64,000 bases of DNA from Candidatus Sulfotelmatobacter sp. (GTDB taxonomy: Bacteria > Acidobacteriota > Terriglobia > Terriglobales > Acidobacteriaceae), in contig DASYBM010000016.1 of NCBI GenBank assembly GCA_036500765.1, positions 310,001 through 374,000 on the forward strand, in the 5' to 3' direction. Under the pieces are notes generated by a model, which did not search any database, was not told where the DNA came from, and saw only the letters and a program-made list of their open reading frames with translations. Below, one piece after another: positions 15,939 to 25,240 of this stretch; position 1 is the first letter of the stretch, and each line of letters opens with the position of its first letter. Both the position numbers and the translations under genes were made by a program.

Positions 15939-17093
15939 TCAGGAAAGAAACCGGGCTGCATTTTTGATTAGACTCTCGCCACATTTTTGCACCCACGGCC
16001 GATCGACAGTATTGTCCACCCATAGGTTAAGAATCCGGCGGGCAAATTGGTCGGCATTGGGGCAGGCGTCGCTGGGACGGAAGAAGTCATTCACCGGCCA
16101 ATAGAGGTTCGATACGTGAAACCCGTCGCGCCTCACGGCCTCGCTGAAGTCGACCAGCTTCTCCGGAAAATTCACCAACAGCGAATAACGCCAGCACACA
16201 CCGCTCTGTTGCCATTGGCTGAGAAGTTGCCAGGGTCCGTCCGCCAGGTCTTGTTCATACTGCTGCGCATTGCGAGTGCGATGCCGCAGTATTGCCTTCA
16301 ATTGGGGCCATGCTTGCGCCAACGCAACAGCGTTCTTCATGCGGCGCAGATAGAGTCTTCGATATGCTGGTTGGAGTTTGAGAAATGCACTCGAGACTTC
16401 ATCCCCCGATCGAGCCCGCGACCGCAACAATCCAACCAGCGAATGGTGCAGATTTCGGTAGCTGAGGGCAAGCGTTCCGGCTTGCCCGTCCTCGATCTCC
16501 TGAAGCGGAGGGTCAGAATGCGTCCATTCTGCGCACATAGATGCCAGCTTCTGCGAACGGATCAGCAGGGCTCCGCCGCCACATTCCAAAATCTTGGTCG
16601 GGTTGAAGCTGCATACCGCGAGATCCCCGATCGAGCCTGCGGCCGTGCCGTTCGGCAAGCGCGCGCCCAAAGCTTGAGCCAGGTCTTCGATGAGAAGAAT
16701 TTTCCTGCTGCGGCACCATTCGGCTAAGGGCCGTAAGTCCGCCGTTTGACCATACAAATGAATGAACACTACAGCACAGGTTTGCGGGGTCCACCGTTCC
16801 TGAATGCTTTCCACTGTCGGCATCCCTGAATTGGGATCGACGTCCGCAAATCTCGGTGTGACGCCGGCCAGCAGCGCGGCATTGGCGGGGGTCGCGCAAG
16901 AGATGGAAGGAAGAATCACTTCGGCTTCATCGGCTTTTGCGGGCGACATTTTTCTGGCGAGCCCGTAGGCGCGGTAGAGCGCAGTCGCCGCGCGTCCATA
17001 CCATTCGATCGCCATGCCACCGGTTTCGCCTAGCAGATCGGCCTCGCAGTACTGGAGAGTCTCGATCGTCGTGGTGGGCACCATTGAACTCAT
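15939..17093 (-). CDS. DegT/DnrJ/EryC1 family aminotransferase, divergent
   Basis: A 384-residue PLP enzyme of the DegT type. ILPSISCATPANAALLAGV replaces the usual VPTFTF-like motif, VVFIHLYGQ and LIEDLAQALGA carry the cofactor-contacting residues, and the lysine lies in VCSFNPTKILECGGG. The sequence is less typical than the other two DegT proteins of the operon. ATG 17093 overlaps the stop of the upstream deacetylase gene as ATGA, which fixes the start against an in-frame extension to 17153. The substrate is unknown. Confidence 0.85.
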   Translation of the reverse strand: MSSMVPTTTIETLQYCEADLLGETGGMAIEWYGRAATALYRAYGLARKMSPAKADEAEVILPSISCATPANAALLAGVTPRFADVDPNSGMPTVESIQERWTPQTCAVVFIHLYGQTADLRPLAEWCRSRKILLIEDLAQALGARLPNGTAAGSIGDLAVCSFNPTKILECGGGALLIRSQKLASMCAEWTHSDPPLQEIEDGQAGTLALSYRNLHHSLVGLLRSRARSGDEVSSAFLKLQPAYRRLYLRRMKNAVALAQAWPQLKAILRHRTRNAQQYEQDLADGPWQLLSQWQQSGVCWRYSLLVNFPEKLVDFSEAVRRDGFHVSNLYWPVNDFFRPSDACPNADQFARRILNLWVDNTVDRPWVQKCGESLIKNAARFLS

Positions 17094-18055
17094 GCGCTCG
17101 TCCCTTTCTTTTGTGCTCTCCAACACTCCGCCGCCCGGGATACTGTAGTCCATTCAAAGACGTGTCCCAATCCCTGCAGGCTCTCGGCCATAGAAACCAG
17201 ATTGGCACAGAGTGCCTTTGTCGAACGCGAGTAAAGCGCGTCCTGATCCTTCGTGGCAAGCAATTCGTCGGGATGAAAAATCATCACCCAGACATACAAA
17301 TCGGAAGGCAAAAGCTTGCAAGCATTCTCCCAGTCTCGCAGAGGCTTTGCAAAAAGATATGGATGCACCGCGGGATTCATATAACGGACTCGCGGAGTCT
17401 CGTCATACGGCGCCTGCAAGAGCCAGGTGTTCATAGGAAGTTCAAGCATCGATCGCGGAGGACCGGGCTGGCAAAGATTGTCCGCAGAAGGGAAGTACGG
17501 CTGGTTCGGTGTGCCGACCCAATTCATGGGATGCCCTGCGGCCCCGCTGCGTCCCGGAATCGCCGTTGAATCGCAGAGGAGTCCAAGCCGCTCGATGACA
17601 GCGTAAGTTTGCGGTGTGTGCCAACCTTCGCCGTTGCGAAAAGCGGTGGAATGAAAAGGACGAAAACTTTCACCGATATTGTTCCACAATCGCTCCAATT
17701 CATCTTGCGCCTGAATCGCATCGGTGATGAGCAACGCAGCGTCTTCCGGCCTGTCCTGACGATAAAGGTGAGGATGCCAGGCGAGTTCATCACCGGCGGT
17801 GGTTACTTGCGTCCAAAAGTCTTCGTAGGTCTCGAGCAGGTATGATGCGGTGCCAAGAATGCTTTCCAATTGACCGTCGGCTCGAACGAACCATGTCATC
17901 GGTATTCGCCCCAGTTCGGCGAAAGCAGCAAGTTCATTTGGCAAGCACTTCAGCCGCTCCAGTCCTGCAAAGCTTAGAGTTTGCCGGTTAGTAGTTGTTC
18001 CGCTCAGGCCATCGGGGTCCGTGTCGACCGTCAGGCACAGCAGATGCTTGGTCAC
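17090..18055 (-). CDS. NodB-like polysaccharide deacetylase-family protein
   Basis: A 321-residue soluble protein. The N-terminal LTVDTDPDG resembles the metal-binding aspartate pair of carbohydrate esterase 4, and IPMTWFVRADGQ and DELAWHPHLYR supply the strand and the H-x-H motif of the barrel. Family knowledge: N- or O-deacetylation of sugars. The start is GTG 18055, overlapping the stop of the methyltransferase as GTGA, and the stop overlaps the aminotransferase start. Absence of a signal peptide suggests it acts on a cytoplasmic nucleotide- or lipid-linked sugar. Confidence 0.78.
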   Translation of the reverse strand: MTKHLLCLTVDTDPDGLSGTTTNRQTLSFAGLERLKCLPNELAAFAELGRIPMTWFVRADGQLESILGTASYLLETYEDFWTQVTTAGDELAWHPHLYRQDRPEDAALLITDAIQAQDELERLWNNIGESFRPFHSTAFRNGEGWHTPQTYAVIERLGLLCDSTAIPGRSGAAGHPMNWVGTPNQPYFPSADNLCQPGPPRSMLELPMNTWLLQAPYDETPRVRYMNPAVHPYLFAKPLRDWENACKLLPSDLYVWVMIFHPDELLATKDQDALYSRSTKALCANLVSMAESLQGLGHVFEWTTVSRAAECWRAQKKGTSA

Positions 18056-18714
18056 TTCAGGTAACCCTCGGCTTCCTGATGAAAAAGTTGCACGCAGAAT
18101 TCAAAGGCGCGGTAATCGTGGCGGATCACCACGCGCGGTGCGATTGCCTTCGCCATGCTGAATATTTCTTCCGGCGAATAGTAGAAAAGATCGGGATTGC
18201 GAAAGTCGACGTAAGTGGAGAGCATATCCACCGAGACGGAAACCCGCGTGTGCTGAAACGCCAACTCCAGCGCGCGCCGCATCACCTGCATGTTGTCCGA
18301 CTTCTCGTAGCGGTTGTTGAGGACCTGCGACATCAACACGGTGTCATAGATGCCGTTAATCCCGTCGAGAAAAATATTGCGCACTTCAAATCTGGTTTCC
18401 GGATGAGTCGCTTGCGGGTAAGCGCTCTGGCACTGCGCAATATACTCGGGAACGATGTCGTAGCCATGATAGGTGCAATCTTGCTTCTGAGCTATGAGGT
18501 ATTTGTAAAAATCACCCAGGCCGCAGCCCACTTCGAGAATCGATGGCCGTTCTCCGCGCAGCGCTGAGGCGTGAACCCACTGCCGCATCGCCTGCTTTTC
18601 TTCGCTGCCGGAATTCAACGACGCAAAGGTTACGCCATGCTCTGCAATACGCCGTCGATAGCGCTGAATGACTTGATTTACGTCCTCCGGGTCGAGCACT
18701 TGCGGCATGGTCAT
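18052..18714 (-). CDS. Class I SAM-dependent methyltransferase
   Basis: A 220-residue protein with SAM motif I ILEVGCGLGDFYKYL (about residues 60-74), then TYHGYDIVPEYI and DTVLMSQVLNNR. The C-terminal half has an insert with VDMLSTYVDFRNPDLFYYS, often seen in methyltransferases of glycan and lipopeptide clusters. ATGA overlap with the ATP-grasp gene and GTGA overlap with the deacetylase gene suggest the three products act in one pathway. The acceptor could be the hydroxy-acid made by the aldolase-like gene or a sugar; neither is shown. Confidence 0.85.
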   Translation of the reverse strand: MTMPQVLDPEDVNQVIQRYRRRIAEHGVTFASLNSGSEEKQAMRQWVHASALRGERPSILEVGCGLGDFYKYLIAQKQDCTYHGYDIVPEYIAQCQSAYPQATHPETRFEVRNIFLDGINGIYDTVLMSQVLNNRYEKSDNMQVMRRALELAFQHTRVSVSVDMLSTYVDFRNPDLFYYSPEEIFSMAKAIAPRVVIRHDYRAFEFCVQLFHQEAEGYLK

Positions 18715-19964
18715 GGGTGAGCCAACTCCTGAAAATCGACAAGCTCCGCGGCGTGGCGTGTAGCGCCGTCGGAATAGTGGATTGCGATTTTGCGGCAGCC
18801 CCGGTCGGCGCAGCCGACCGCTTCCTGTAGAGTCTCGCCAGTCGCCACCAGAAATCCGGATCGCTCCGAAGTGCTGCGCAGCGGCCGAATCTCGTCACAG
18901 GGCTGCACGGTGATGTCTACGTCCAGCACTCCACCGTCTGCCTTGATTGCTGAGGGAATGTCGATGCGCTCGACGGCGCCCGGGGCGAAAATCAGAAATC
19001 GATAATCGGCCCCGCGGCGGTGCGTCGGCTCGAACTGCCTTGGAGCGATCCCACAAGCCATGCGGCAGGCTTCGACGAATTCGTTTACGCCGCTGACATG
19101 ATGGGCGATCTGCGGCGTGTGTCCGCCGCCGCAACGCGCCCCGAGTTCGAAGAGCACCGGACCCTCGTCGGTATAGCCGAATTCGATGTGCGCAACACCT
19201 TGAGTTAATCCCAGCGCATTCACGGCTTGATGGCACATATCCGCCACGGTCGATTCCTGCGTCGTCGTCAGTTGAGCAGGATATTGCACACTGATATCGA
19301 CCCGGTAGGGCGGCAACGATTTGATTTTCTGGCCGATGCACAGAACCGAAGTCTTACCGTTCCAGATGAGCACCTCGGCACTGTGTTCACTGCCCTCGAC
19401 GCAATGTTCCATAACGACATCGGAGTGAGCGAGGCCGCCAGATTGAGCGGCAAGAAAGGCCTTCGTGATATCTTCGGTTCGCTCGACGCGCGTGACGCCC
19501 CGGGAGCCGCCCAGGCTCAGGTCGGGCTTGAAAATCAGAGGGAATCGTCCCAACCTCGCGGCGGCCGATTGAGCGTCATCCAAAATGTTCACGACTTCGA
19601 ACGCCGCAGAATACCGTCCCAGGGGCAGCCAGCGGCGGCGCATGGCGGCTTTGCTGGTCGCGTTGGCGGCGCCTTCCTCAGAGATTGAAGGTAAGCCCAG
19701 GCGCGTGGAAATGTTAGCGGCGGCGCGCACGCCGACCTCCGCCATGCTGACCACGCCATCGATTCCGCCCAGGTCAGTCACCGCTCTCGTGAGCGATTGG
19801 CAATCGGTAAGGTCGATCGGCAGTCCATAATCAGCGATCTTCAACCCCGGCGCTTCAGGATTCTTGTCGGCAACCAGAGTCGCGAATCCCGCTTCTCGGG
19901 CCGCACGAATCGACGGCACGTTATACCGACCCCCGCCGAGAATGAGAATTCGCTTGGACGTCAT
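18711..19964 (-). CDS. ATP-grasp domain ligase (CarB/biotin-carboxylase-like)
   Basis: A 417-residue protein. The N-terminal pre-ATP-grasp Rossmann region is KRILILGGGRYNVPSIRAAR. The central ATP-grasp fold has FPLIFKPDLSLGGSRGV (nucleotide loop and lysine) and metal-binding HIEFGYTDEGPVLFELGARC. Family knowledge: ATP-grasp enzymes activate a carboxylate as acyl phosphate and join it to an amine, thiol or hydroxyl. In this position it could couple a carboxylic acid to an aminosugar made by one of the DegT enzymes; that is inference. It overlaps the methyltransferase by ATGA. Confidence 0.85.
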   Translation of the reverse strand: MTSKRILILGGGRYNVPSIRAAREAGFATLVADKNPEAPGLKIADYGLPIDLTDCQSLTRAVTDLGGIDGVVSMAEVGVRAAANISTRLGLPSISEEGAANATSKAAMRRRWLPLGRYSAAFEVVNILDDAQSAAARLGRFPLIFKPDLSLGGSRGVTRVERTEDITKAFLAAQSGGLAHSDVVMEHCVEGSEHSAEVLIWNGKTSVLCIGQKIKSLPPYRVDISVQYPAQLTTTQESTVADMCHQAVNALGLTQGVAHIEFGYTDEGPVLFELGARCGGGHTPQIAHHVSGVNEFVEACRMACGIAPRQFEPTHRRGADYRFLIFAPGAVERIDIPSAIKADGGVLDVDITVQPCDEIRPLRSTSERSGFLVATGETLQEAVGCADRGCRKIAIHYSDGATRHAAELVDFQELAHP

Positions 19965-20006
19965 AGTTCGAATCGATGAAGATGATGCAGAGTCGCGAAT
20001 TCCCCT

Positions 20007-22145
20007 CTAACGAGCGCTTGCGCCGGTGAGTTGCGGTGTGACCAGTCGTCGGTTAATCTCCGTCTGAACCCGGCGCACGCGTTCAGCGTCGTGTTCGTTA
20101 TAGCGAAAGCGCACCCCGCCTTGACCGTCGCAGACTCCAACCACTCGCGTCGGATGATGCACGCTGTCAACGATCACGTCGCCGGATTTACCCATGGCAC
20201 CGCCGGCTACTACCGGTACCCCGTCCAAAGTTTCCCAACCCAGCGCGTCGCGCATTTCCATCAGCGATTCGTGCGTCGCGGACAGCCTGCCGGTCAAGGC
20301 GGGCCAGATGTTGACTCGCAGCAGGAAGCATCCCTGTTGCTGCGCTGTGGCGATTCCGGTCGGCAGAATCGTTCCAATCCCCGCGTCCAGTACATAGGTC
20401 TTCGGGGCCAGGCATTTTGTGAATCGCCGATCAAACCACGGTCTTCCAGATGGCCACACGACCACTACCCTCGCGCGATTCAACGCATCGAACGCCGAAC
20501 CAGACTCAGCCTTCATGACAGACAGTTGTAATTCCTGCCCGTCCAGCGAGAGCGATCGAACATGATCGAGCGACGGCGCGTTGGAAGTCTGCTCCGGATC
20601 AGGCAGCAGCGTGACGCGCGCACCGCGTTCGGCAAATCGCAAAGCCAGGAAACGGCTGCGGGGATGGTCGCCGGCGATCACAATCTCACAATCGTTCAGT
20701 ACTTCGTGCAGCAGACGGACCACCTGCTCCTCGACGGCCTCAACCCATACCCGACTGTCGAGGTAAGTGAGAAGCGCAGTTCTCTGGAGGATCGCCCGAG
20801 CGCTTTCCGCAACGTTCCTAGGGCCGAAAGGTTTGCGGTCAACATCCAATAACAAAACGTCCGTTCTGCCGTCGGCCGTATGCAGAACAGTATCCAGATG
20901 CGCAGCGCCCGTCAGGGTCACCGAACCGACCACGTGCGACTGGGTGGAATGGATGTTGCCCGAGACCAGGAAATCCTTCAGCGGCTTCTCTCCCGTAACC
21001 ACGTTCAGCGCCGAAAACTTCCCCGCCTTGACGGCACGGGCTCGCAATTCTTTCAGCAGTGCGTCCAAGGCGTCGGCAGAAGTTTTCTCTCTGTCCGATT
21101 CCACACGGAATGCGGGAATCGAAAGCACGCGAGGCATCTTCAGAGTTGCGAGTTCGTGGCTGAGGCGCTCCAGCAATTCGTCCGGCGCAGATAGCTGATC
21201 TTCCTGACACAGGCGGACGATCAGGTCGCGCACATCGATGTCATGCTTGCGCGCGTAATTTTGCACCTTGCCGGTGAAGGACGAATGAAACTTGGCCAGC
21301 CCGCCGGTCACGGCCATGGGGTCGACACCGCGTTTCCCGAGCAGCGGCTGAATCAGTCCCTGGCCCACGTCCATCGCGGCCTTCAGATCGATATGCTGCA
21401 CGGACCCGCGTCTTTGCAGGATCGCCACCAGCACTTCGGTGACGGTATTGCCGGCGGATCGTCCCATGCCTTGCAGCGAAGAATCAACCAGCACCACACC
21501 TTCATCAATAGCGCGCAGCGTGTTGGCCATGGCGAGAGAGAGATTGTCGTGCCCGTGGTAGCCGAGCGGAGACGCACTTTCCGACTTTGCAGCGCGCAGG
21601 TACGCCGCCACCGAATCCGGGTCCATGCTGCCCGCAGAATCGACCAGACAGGCAATATCCGCGCCCCAGTCATGCACCTTCGCCACGACCGCGCCAAATT
21701 CCGCCGGGGAAACGGCGTACGACTTCATCGCGTTATAGGAGACGATCAGCCTCAGCTCTTTCGCCAATGCGATGTAAGGCTCAGCCTGCACAGCTTCCGT
21801 CACGTTAGTGCCAACGCGAAGGAACGACATGCCGTAGTTGGCGGCCATCCGAATATCTTCCTCGCGTCCAATGCCCGGGATGAAGAACATTCCCCACTTC
21901 GCGTGCTGGAGAGCCCCACTCGCGGCTTCCATGTACTCTTCGTCGGTTGCTGCGGCTATGCCCTTGCCGCATTGCGACGCATTCAGGCCCAGGCCGTGCC
22001 CGACTTCGATCCAGCGGAATCCGCAGCCTTCCAGCGCGGCGGCAATCGTCGCGGTATCTTCCGCGGTGAACTGGAAGTCGATGAGATACGACCCGTCCCG
22101 TAGCGTGACTTCCAGAATGTCGGGAATCGCTGCGAATGTAGCCAT
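20007..22145 (-). CDS. Two-domain aldolase: DmpG-like HMGL domain fused to an unknown Rossmann-like domain
   Basis: A 712-residue protein. Residues 1 to about 290 match the HMGL-like TIM barrel, closest in pattern to 4-hydroxy-2-oxovalerate aldolase: EVTLRDGSYLIDFQFT, WIEVGHGLGLNASQ, SPLGYHGHDNLSLAMAN (metal-binding H-x-H) and DSSLQGMGRSAGN. A helical linker similar to the DmpG communication domain follows. Residues from about 370 to the end form a second domain with Rossmann-like segments (CEIVIAGDHPRSRFLALRF, RVVVVWPSGRPWF, TYVLDAGIGTILPTGIA), possibly a dehydrogenase; its family is not recognised. ATG 22145 is used; TTG 22151 has slightly better spacing to GGAG. It lies 20 nt downstream of the WbpE-like gene. 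Confidence 0.8.
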   Translation of the reverse strand: MATFAAIPDILEVTLRDGSYLIDFQFTAEDTATIAAALEGCGFRWIEVGHGLGLNASQCGKGIAAATDEEYMEAASGALQHAKWGMFFIPGIGREEDIRMAANYGMSFLRVGTNVTEAVQAEPYIALAKELRLIVSYNAMKSYAVSPAEFGAVVAKVHDWGADIACLVDSAGSMDPDSVAAYLRAAKSESASPLGYHGHDNLSLAMANTLRAIDEGVVLVDSSLQGMGRSAGNTVTEVLVAILQRRGSVQHIDLKAAMDVGQGLIQPLLGKRGVDPMAVTGGLAKFHSSFTGKVQNYARKHDIDVRDLIVRLCQEDQLSAPDELLERLSHELATLKMPRVLSIPAFRVESDREKTSADALDALLKELRARAVKAGKFSALNVVTGEKPLKDFLVSGNIHSTQSHVVGSVTLTGAAHLDTVLHTADGRTDVLLLDVDRKPFGPRNVAESARAILQRTALLTYLDSRVWVEAVEEQVVRLLHEVLNDCEIVIAGDHPRSRFLALRFAERGARVTLLPDPEQTSNAPSLDHVRSLSLDGQELQLSVMKAESGSAFDALNRARVVVVWPSGRPWFDRRFTKCLAPKTYVLDAGIGTILPTGIATAQQQGCFLLRVNIWPALTGRLSATHESLMEMRDALGWETLDGVPVVAGGAMGKSGDVIVDSVHHPTRVVGVCDGQGGVRFRYNEHDAERVRRVQTEINRRLVTPQLTGASAR

Positions 22146-22165
22146 GATCAATTCTTGCTCCAGCG

Positions 22166-23302
22166 TTAGCGCGATACCGCGGTCGTCGATCTGTGCGGGA
22201 CCGCCTTCTTTACAGATGTGGCAACTTCCGCAACTGCCTGGAAGGAAAGTTCAGGGTAGAGTGGAAGCGAGAGAACTTGTTGCGCCGCCGCTTCCGCGTT
22301 GGGAAAATCTCCGCGGCCATAACCCAAATCAGCATACCCCGGCTGCAAATGCGCGGGCACTGGATAATGAATGCCCGTCTGAATTCCATCGGCCAACAGC
22401 GCGGATTGCAGGCCGTCGCGATCGTCCACGCGCAGCGTGTAAACGTGATACACGTGCCGTCCCCACGGCATCTCGGTGGGCATTTCAACGCCCGAGTCGG
22501 CCAGATATTCATTGTAGAGTTTCACCACCGCACGGCGAGCCTCAGTCCACCTGTCGAGGTGACCCAACTTCACACGCAGGATCGCACCCTGAAAGCCTTC
22601 CATTCGATAATTGAATCCCCGCAGCACATGATGATACTTGCGGTCCTGACCCCAGTCGCGCAGCATACCGATCGTCCGCGCATATCCGGGATTGCTGGTA
22701 GTCACAGCGCCGCCCTCGCCGTAGGCTCCCAGATTCTTGCCAGGATAAAAACTGAAGCACGCCATGTCGCCGATGCTGCCCACAGTGCGGCCTTTATATT
22801 TTGCTCCGTGAGCTTGAGCCGCGTCTTCGATAACAACCAACCCGCGCCGCCGCGCAATTTCCATGATCGGATCCATGTCGGCGGATTGGCCGTAGAGATG
22901 CACCGGCAGGATTGCCTTGGTGCGCGGCGTGATCGCCGCTTCGATCGCGGACGGATCCATGGTGAACGAGCGCGGATCGATGTCCACGAGAACCGGCCGC
23001 GCTCCGGCATAAAGAACCGCAGCCACGCTGGCCACAAAAGTGAACGGCACGGTGATCACTTCATCGCCGGGACCAACTCCGGCCGCCAGCAACGCCAGAT
23101 GTAAGGCGCTGGTGCCGGAATTCAGCGCGATGCATTCGGCCGTTCCGCAGTAGTCCGCGAACTCCCGCTCAAAGCCTGCGACTTCCGGGCCCAGCACGAA
23201 TTGGCAGCTTTCCAATACGCGCGCGATGGCCGCATCAATCTCGGGCTTGATGCTCTGGTACTGCGCTTTCAAATCGAGGTAAGGAACTTTAATCTTGGCC
23301 AT
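22166..23302 (-). CDS. wbpE: WbpE/WlbC-like UDP-3-keto-sugar aminotransferase
   Basis: A 378-residue DegT-family PLP enzyme with the start [51 protein letters not shown] and the Schiff-base lysine in [17 protein letters not shown], all typical of WbpE/WlbC. Family knowledge: WbpE transaminates UDP-3-keto-GlcNAc uronate to the 3-amino sugar. The adjacent oxidoreductase and N-acyltransferase genes are the two partners of that reaction, which is the main support for the assignment. ATG 23302 is preceded by a 7-nt repeat tract at 23303-23365. Confidence 0.82.
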   Translation of the reverse strand: MAKIKVPYLDLKAQYQSIKPEIDAAIARVLESCQFVLGPEVAGFEREFADYCGTAECIALNSGTSALHLALLAAGVGPGDEVITVPFTFVASVAAVLYAGARPVLVDIDPRSFTMDPSAIEAAITPRTKAILPVHLYGQSADMDPIMEIARRRGLVVIEDAAQAHGAKYKGRTVGSIGDMACFSFYPGKNLGAYGEGGAVTTSNPGYARTIGMLRDWGQDRKYHHVLRGFNYRMEGFQGAILRVKLGHLDRWTEARRAVVKLYNEYLADSGVEMPTEMPWGRHVYHVYTLRVDDRDGLQSALLADGIQTGIHYPVPAHLQPGYADLGYGRGDFPNAEAAAQQVLSLPLYPELSFQAVAEVATSVKKAVPHRSTTAVSR

Positions 23303-23365
23303 GAAATTCAGCTTCTAGCTCTTACCTTCTAGCTAGGAACTCGGAAACTAGCAGCTAGAAGTTCA
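23303..23365. repeat. AGCTAGAAG-type short repeats upstream of wbpE start
   Basis: The 88-nt gap between the oxidoreductase and aminotransferase genes holds several copies of CTTCTAGCT and, further from wbpE, AGCTAGAAG, giving an inverted arrangement. Read on the reverse strand, the copy next to the gene ends 8-12 nt before the ATG. A close relative occurs just before gpmI at 49952-49988. Confidence 0.6.
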
Positions 23366-23390
23366 ATTCTATTTCTCGTCGGCCGCGCGG

Positions 23391-24431
23391 CTATGCCGTG
23401 GCCTCCATCGTCGTCAGGCGCAAGTCCACTGGACGCCCATGCTGCTCCATTGATTGCGATGCAGCCTGCAAAATTTCCACGACCCGCAGTCCCGCAGCGC
23501 CGCCCGTGATCGGTTCCTCCTGCCGTTCGATGCAGCGCAGGAAGTGGTCGATTTCGCAGCGCAGCGCTTCGGTGCCGTCGATCTGCGGTGCCAGCATGTC
23601 ACCCGTGCGGTAGCCCACCATCAACTGATACATCTTTTCCTGGTTCTGATGATTGTTTAGCGTGATGCCCTTGTCGTAGACCTTGATCTTTTCGCTCTGC
23701 TCAATATCGTCATAAACGATCATCTTGCGGCTGGCGCCAATCAGCGTCCGCCGCAACTTCACCGGTGCCAGCCAGTTCGCATGGATGTGCGCGATCTGGC
23801 TGCCTTCGAAAAATAGCGTGAGGTACGCGATGTTCTCGGTGCTGCCCGGTACGTGGCTGAGTCCGGTAGCGGAAACTGCGCAGGGCCGGAATGGCAGCAC
23901 GTAATCCATGATCGACAGGTCGTGCACTGCCAGATCCCACAGTACGTTCACATCGTGCTGAAACAACCCGAGGTTTACCCGAACCGAATCGTAATAATAA
24001 ATTTCGCCCAGGCCTCCGCTGTCGACCAGTTCGCGAATCTTGCGCACGGCTCCCGTATACACAAAAGTATGATCGACCATAAGCACGCGGTTTCTTTTCT
24101 GCGCCAGGTCGATCAGGCGCTGCACCTGATCGATATTCGACGCCAGAGGTTTCTCGACCAGCACGTGCTTGCCCGCCTGCAACGCGCGCAGAGCCAGGTC
24201 ATAGTGTGTAGAGACCGGCGTAGCGATCGCGACCGCATCAATCGAAGGGTCGTCAATCAATTCACGAAAATCCGCCGTGGTCTTGATCGTGGGATACCGG
24301 CTCTTCACCCGAGCCAGCCGCTCCTCTCGCAAATCGCTCACGCAGGCGACTTGTGCGCCGCTCGCCTCAAAACAATTCCGCACCAGATTCGGACCCCAGT
24401 AGCCGTAGCCGATCACGCCGATACGAACCAA
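23391..24431 (-). CDS. wbpB: WbpB/WlbA-like Gfo/Idh/MocA oxidoreductase
   Basis: A 346-residue NAD-dependent oxidoreductase. The Rossmann motif is IGVIGYGYWGPNLVRN, EKPLA lies in GKHVLVEKPLASN, and the catalytic region is LWDLAVHDLSIMDYVL. This DLAVHD pattern is typical of the WbpB/WlbA group, which oxidises C3 of UDP-GlcNAc uronate. The start is TTG 24431, with an excellent GGGAGG Shine-Dalgarno six bases upstream. It sits between the N-acyltransferase and aminotransferase genes. The UDP-GlcNAc 6-dehydrogenase (WbpA) needed before it is not in the window. Confidence 0.82.
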   Translation of the reverse strand: MVRIGVIGYGYWGPNLVRNCFEASGAQVACVSDLREERLARVKSRYPTIKTTADFRELIDDPSIDAVAIATPVSTHYDLALRALQAGKHVLVEKPLASNIDQVQRLIDLAQKRNRVLMVDHTFVYTGAVRKIRELVDSGGLGEIYYYDSVRVNLGLFQHDVNVLWDLAVHDLSIMDYVLPFRPCAVSATGLSHVPGSTENIAYLTLFFEGSQIAHIHANWLAPVKLRRTLIGASRKMIVYDDIEQSEKIKVYDKGITLNNHQNQEKMYQLMVGYRTGDMLAPQIDGTEALRCEIDHFLRCIERQEEPITGGAAGLRVVEILQAASQSMEQHGRPVDLRLTTMEATA

Positions 24432-24453
24432 AATTCCTCCCTGTCGAACTTGG

Positions 24454-25002
24454 TTAACGTGCCGATTTCGATTTACGCTTCGATGCCGAGTGCAATGTTG
24501 ACTTCGACGTTACCATCTGCGAGAGACTGCGCCCCAATCTCGCCGGAACGCCCTTCGCAATCTGGTGGTCGGGCACATCGTGAGTTACGACCGCTCCGGC
24601 GCCGATCAGGGCGCCCTCGCCGATTGTCACCCCCGCCAGGATCACGGACCCACTTCCGATCGACGCGCCGCGCTTTACACGCGTCGGCACAACTTTCCAG
24701 TCAGCCTCAGTTTGCAGTCGGCCATCCTCGGTTGCTCGTGGATATAAGTCGTTGATGAACATCACTCCGTGGCCGACGAATACTTCGTCGTCGATGGTGA
24801 CCCCTTCGCAAACGAATGTGTGAGAAGAAATCTTGCAGCGCTTCCCAATCAAAGCGTTCTTCTGAATCTCGACGAAGGCGCCAATCTTAGTTTCGTCTCC
24901 TACGCTGCATCCGTAGAGGTTGACCAGATCGGGCTGGAAGATCTTCACTCCATGGCCGAGCACGACGTTAGCAGAAATTGGCATGAAAACCGTTGTGCTC
25001 AT
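24454..25002 (-). CDS. wbpD: WbpD/WlbB-like UDP-3-amino-sugar N-acetyltransferase
   Basis: A 182-residue left-handed beta-helix (hexapeptide repeat) acetyltransferase. The segments SSHTFVCEGVTIDDEVFVGH and VMFINDLYPRA, followed by the LQTEADW loop, are diagnostic of the WbpD/WlbB group. The catalytic region carries the expected His and Asn in the turn. It acetylates the 3-amino group of UDP-GlcNAc3N uronate. ATG 25002 is chosen; an in-frame extension to 25059 is unlike the family. It is the first gene of the long reverse operon. Confidence 0.85.
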   Translation of the reverse strand: MSTTVFMPISANVVLGHGVKIFQPDLVNLYGCSVGDETKIGAFVEIQKNALIGKRCKISSHTFVCEGVTIDDEVFVGHGVMFINDLYPRATEDGRLQTEADWKVVPTRVKRGASIGSGSVILAGVTIGEGALIGAGAVVTHDVPDHQIAKGVPARLGRSLSQMVTSKSTLHSASKRKSKSAR

Positions 25003-25240
25003 TCGCCCTTCGGAACGCGAAGGATGACGCGCAGGGGTTCGCGACTCAAAATGGAGCAAATCGCACGATACAACAGAACGGTGCGGGCATCAACTGCGGC
25101 CCCAATTGTGGTGCATCGCCTGCCAGTCGCCGCTCTTGCACCAGTCGAGTTTGGCGAAATCGGTTCGCCCGCCTTACAGTATCGAATACTCGAAAGCATC
25201 CGCCTGGCCAAACGTCTCAGCCGCACATCAGGAGGGCACC
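25003..25240. other. Divergent intergenic region between two glycan transcription units
   Basis: This 238-nt region should carry the promoters for the reverse glycan operon and for the exported beta-helix gene. No convincing -35/-10 pair was found by eye on either strand. The only clear signal is the AGGAGGG ribosome binding site just before ATG 25241. Open frames across it look like chance extensions. Confidence 0.4.

Noticed and set aside
20031..23104. Several forward open frames opposite the aldolase fusion and WbpE-like genes
   Set aside because: Composition typical of antisense frames; the reverse-strand genes have clear families and overlapping starts and stops.
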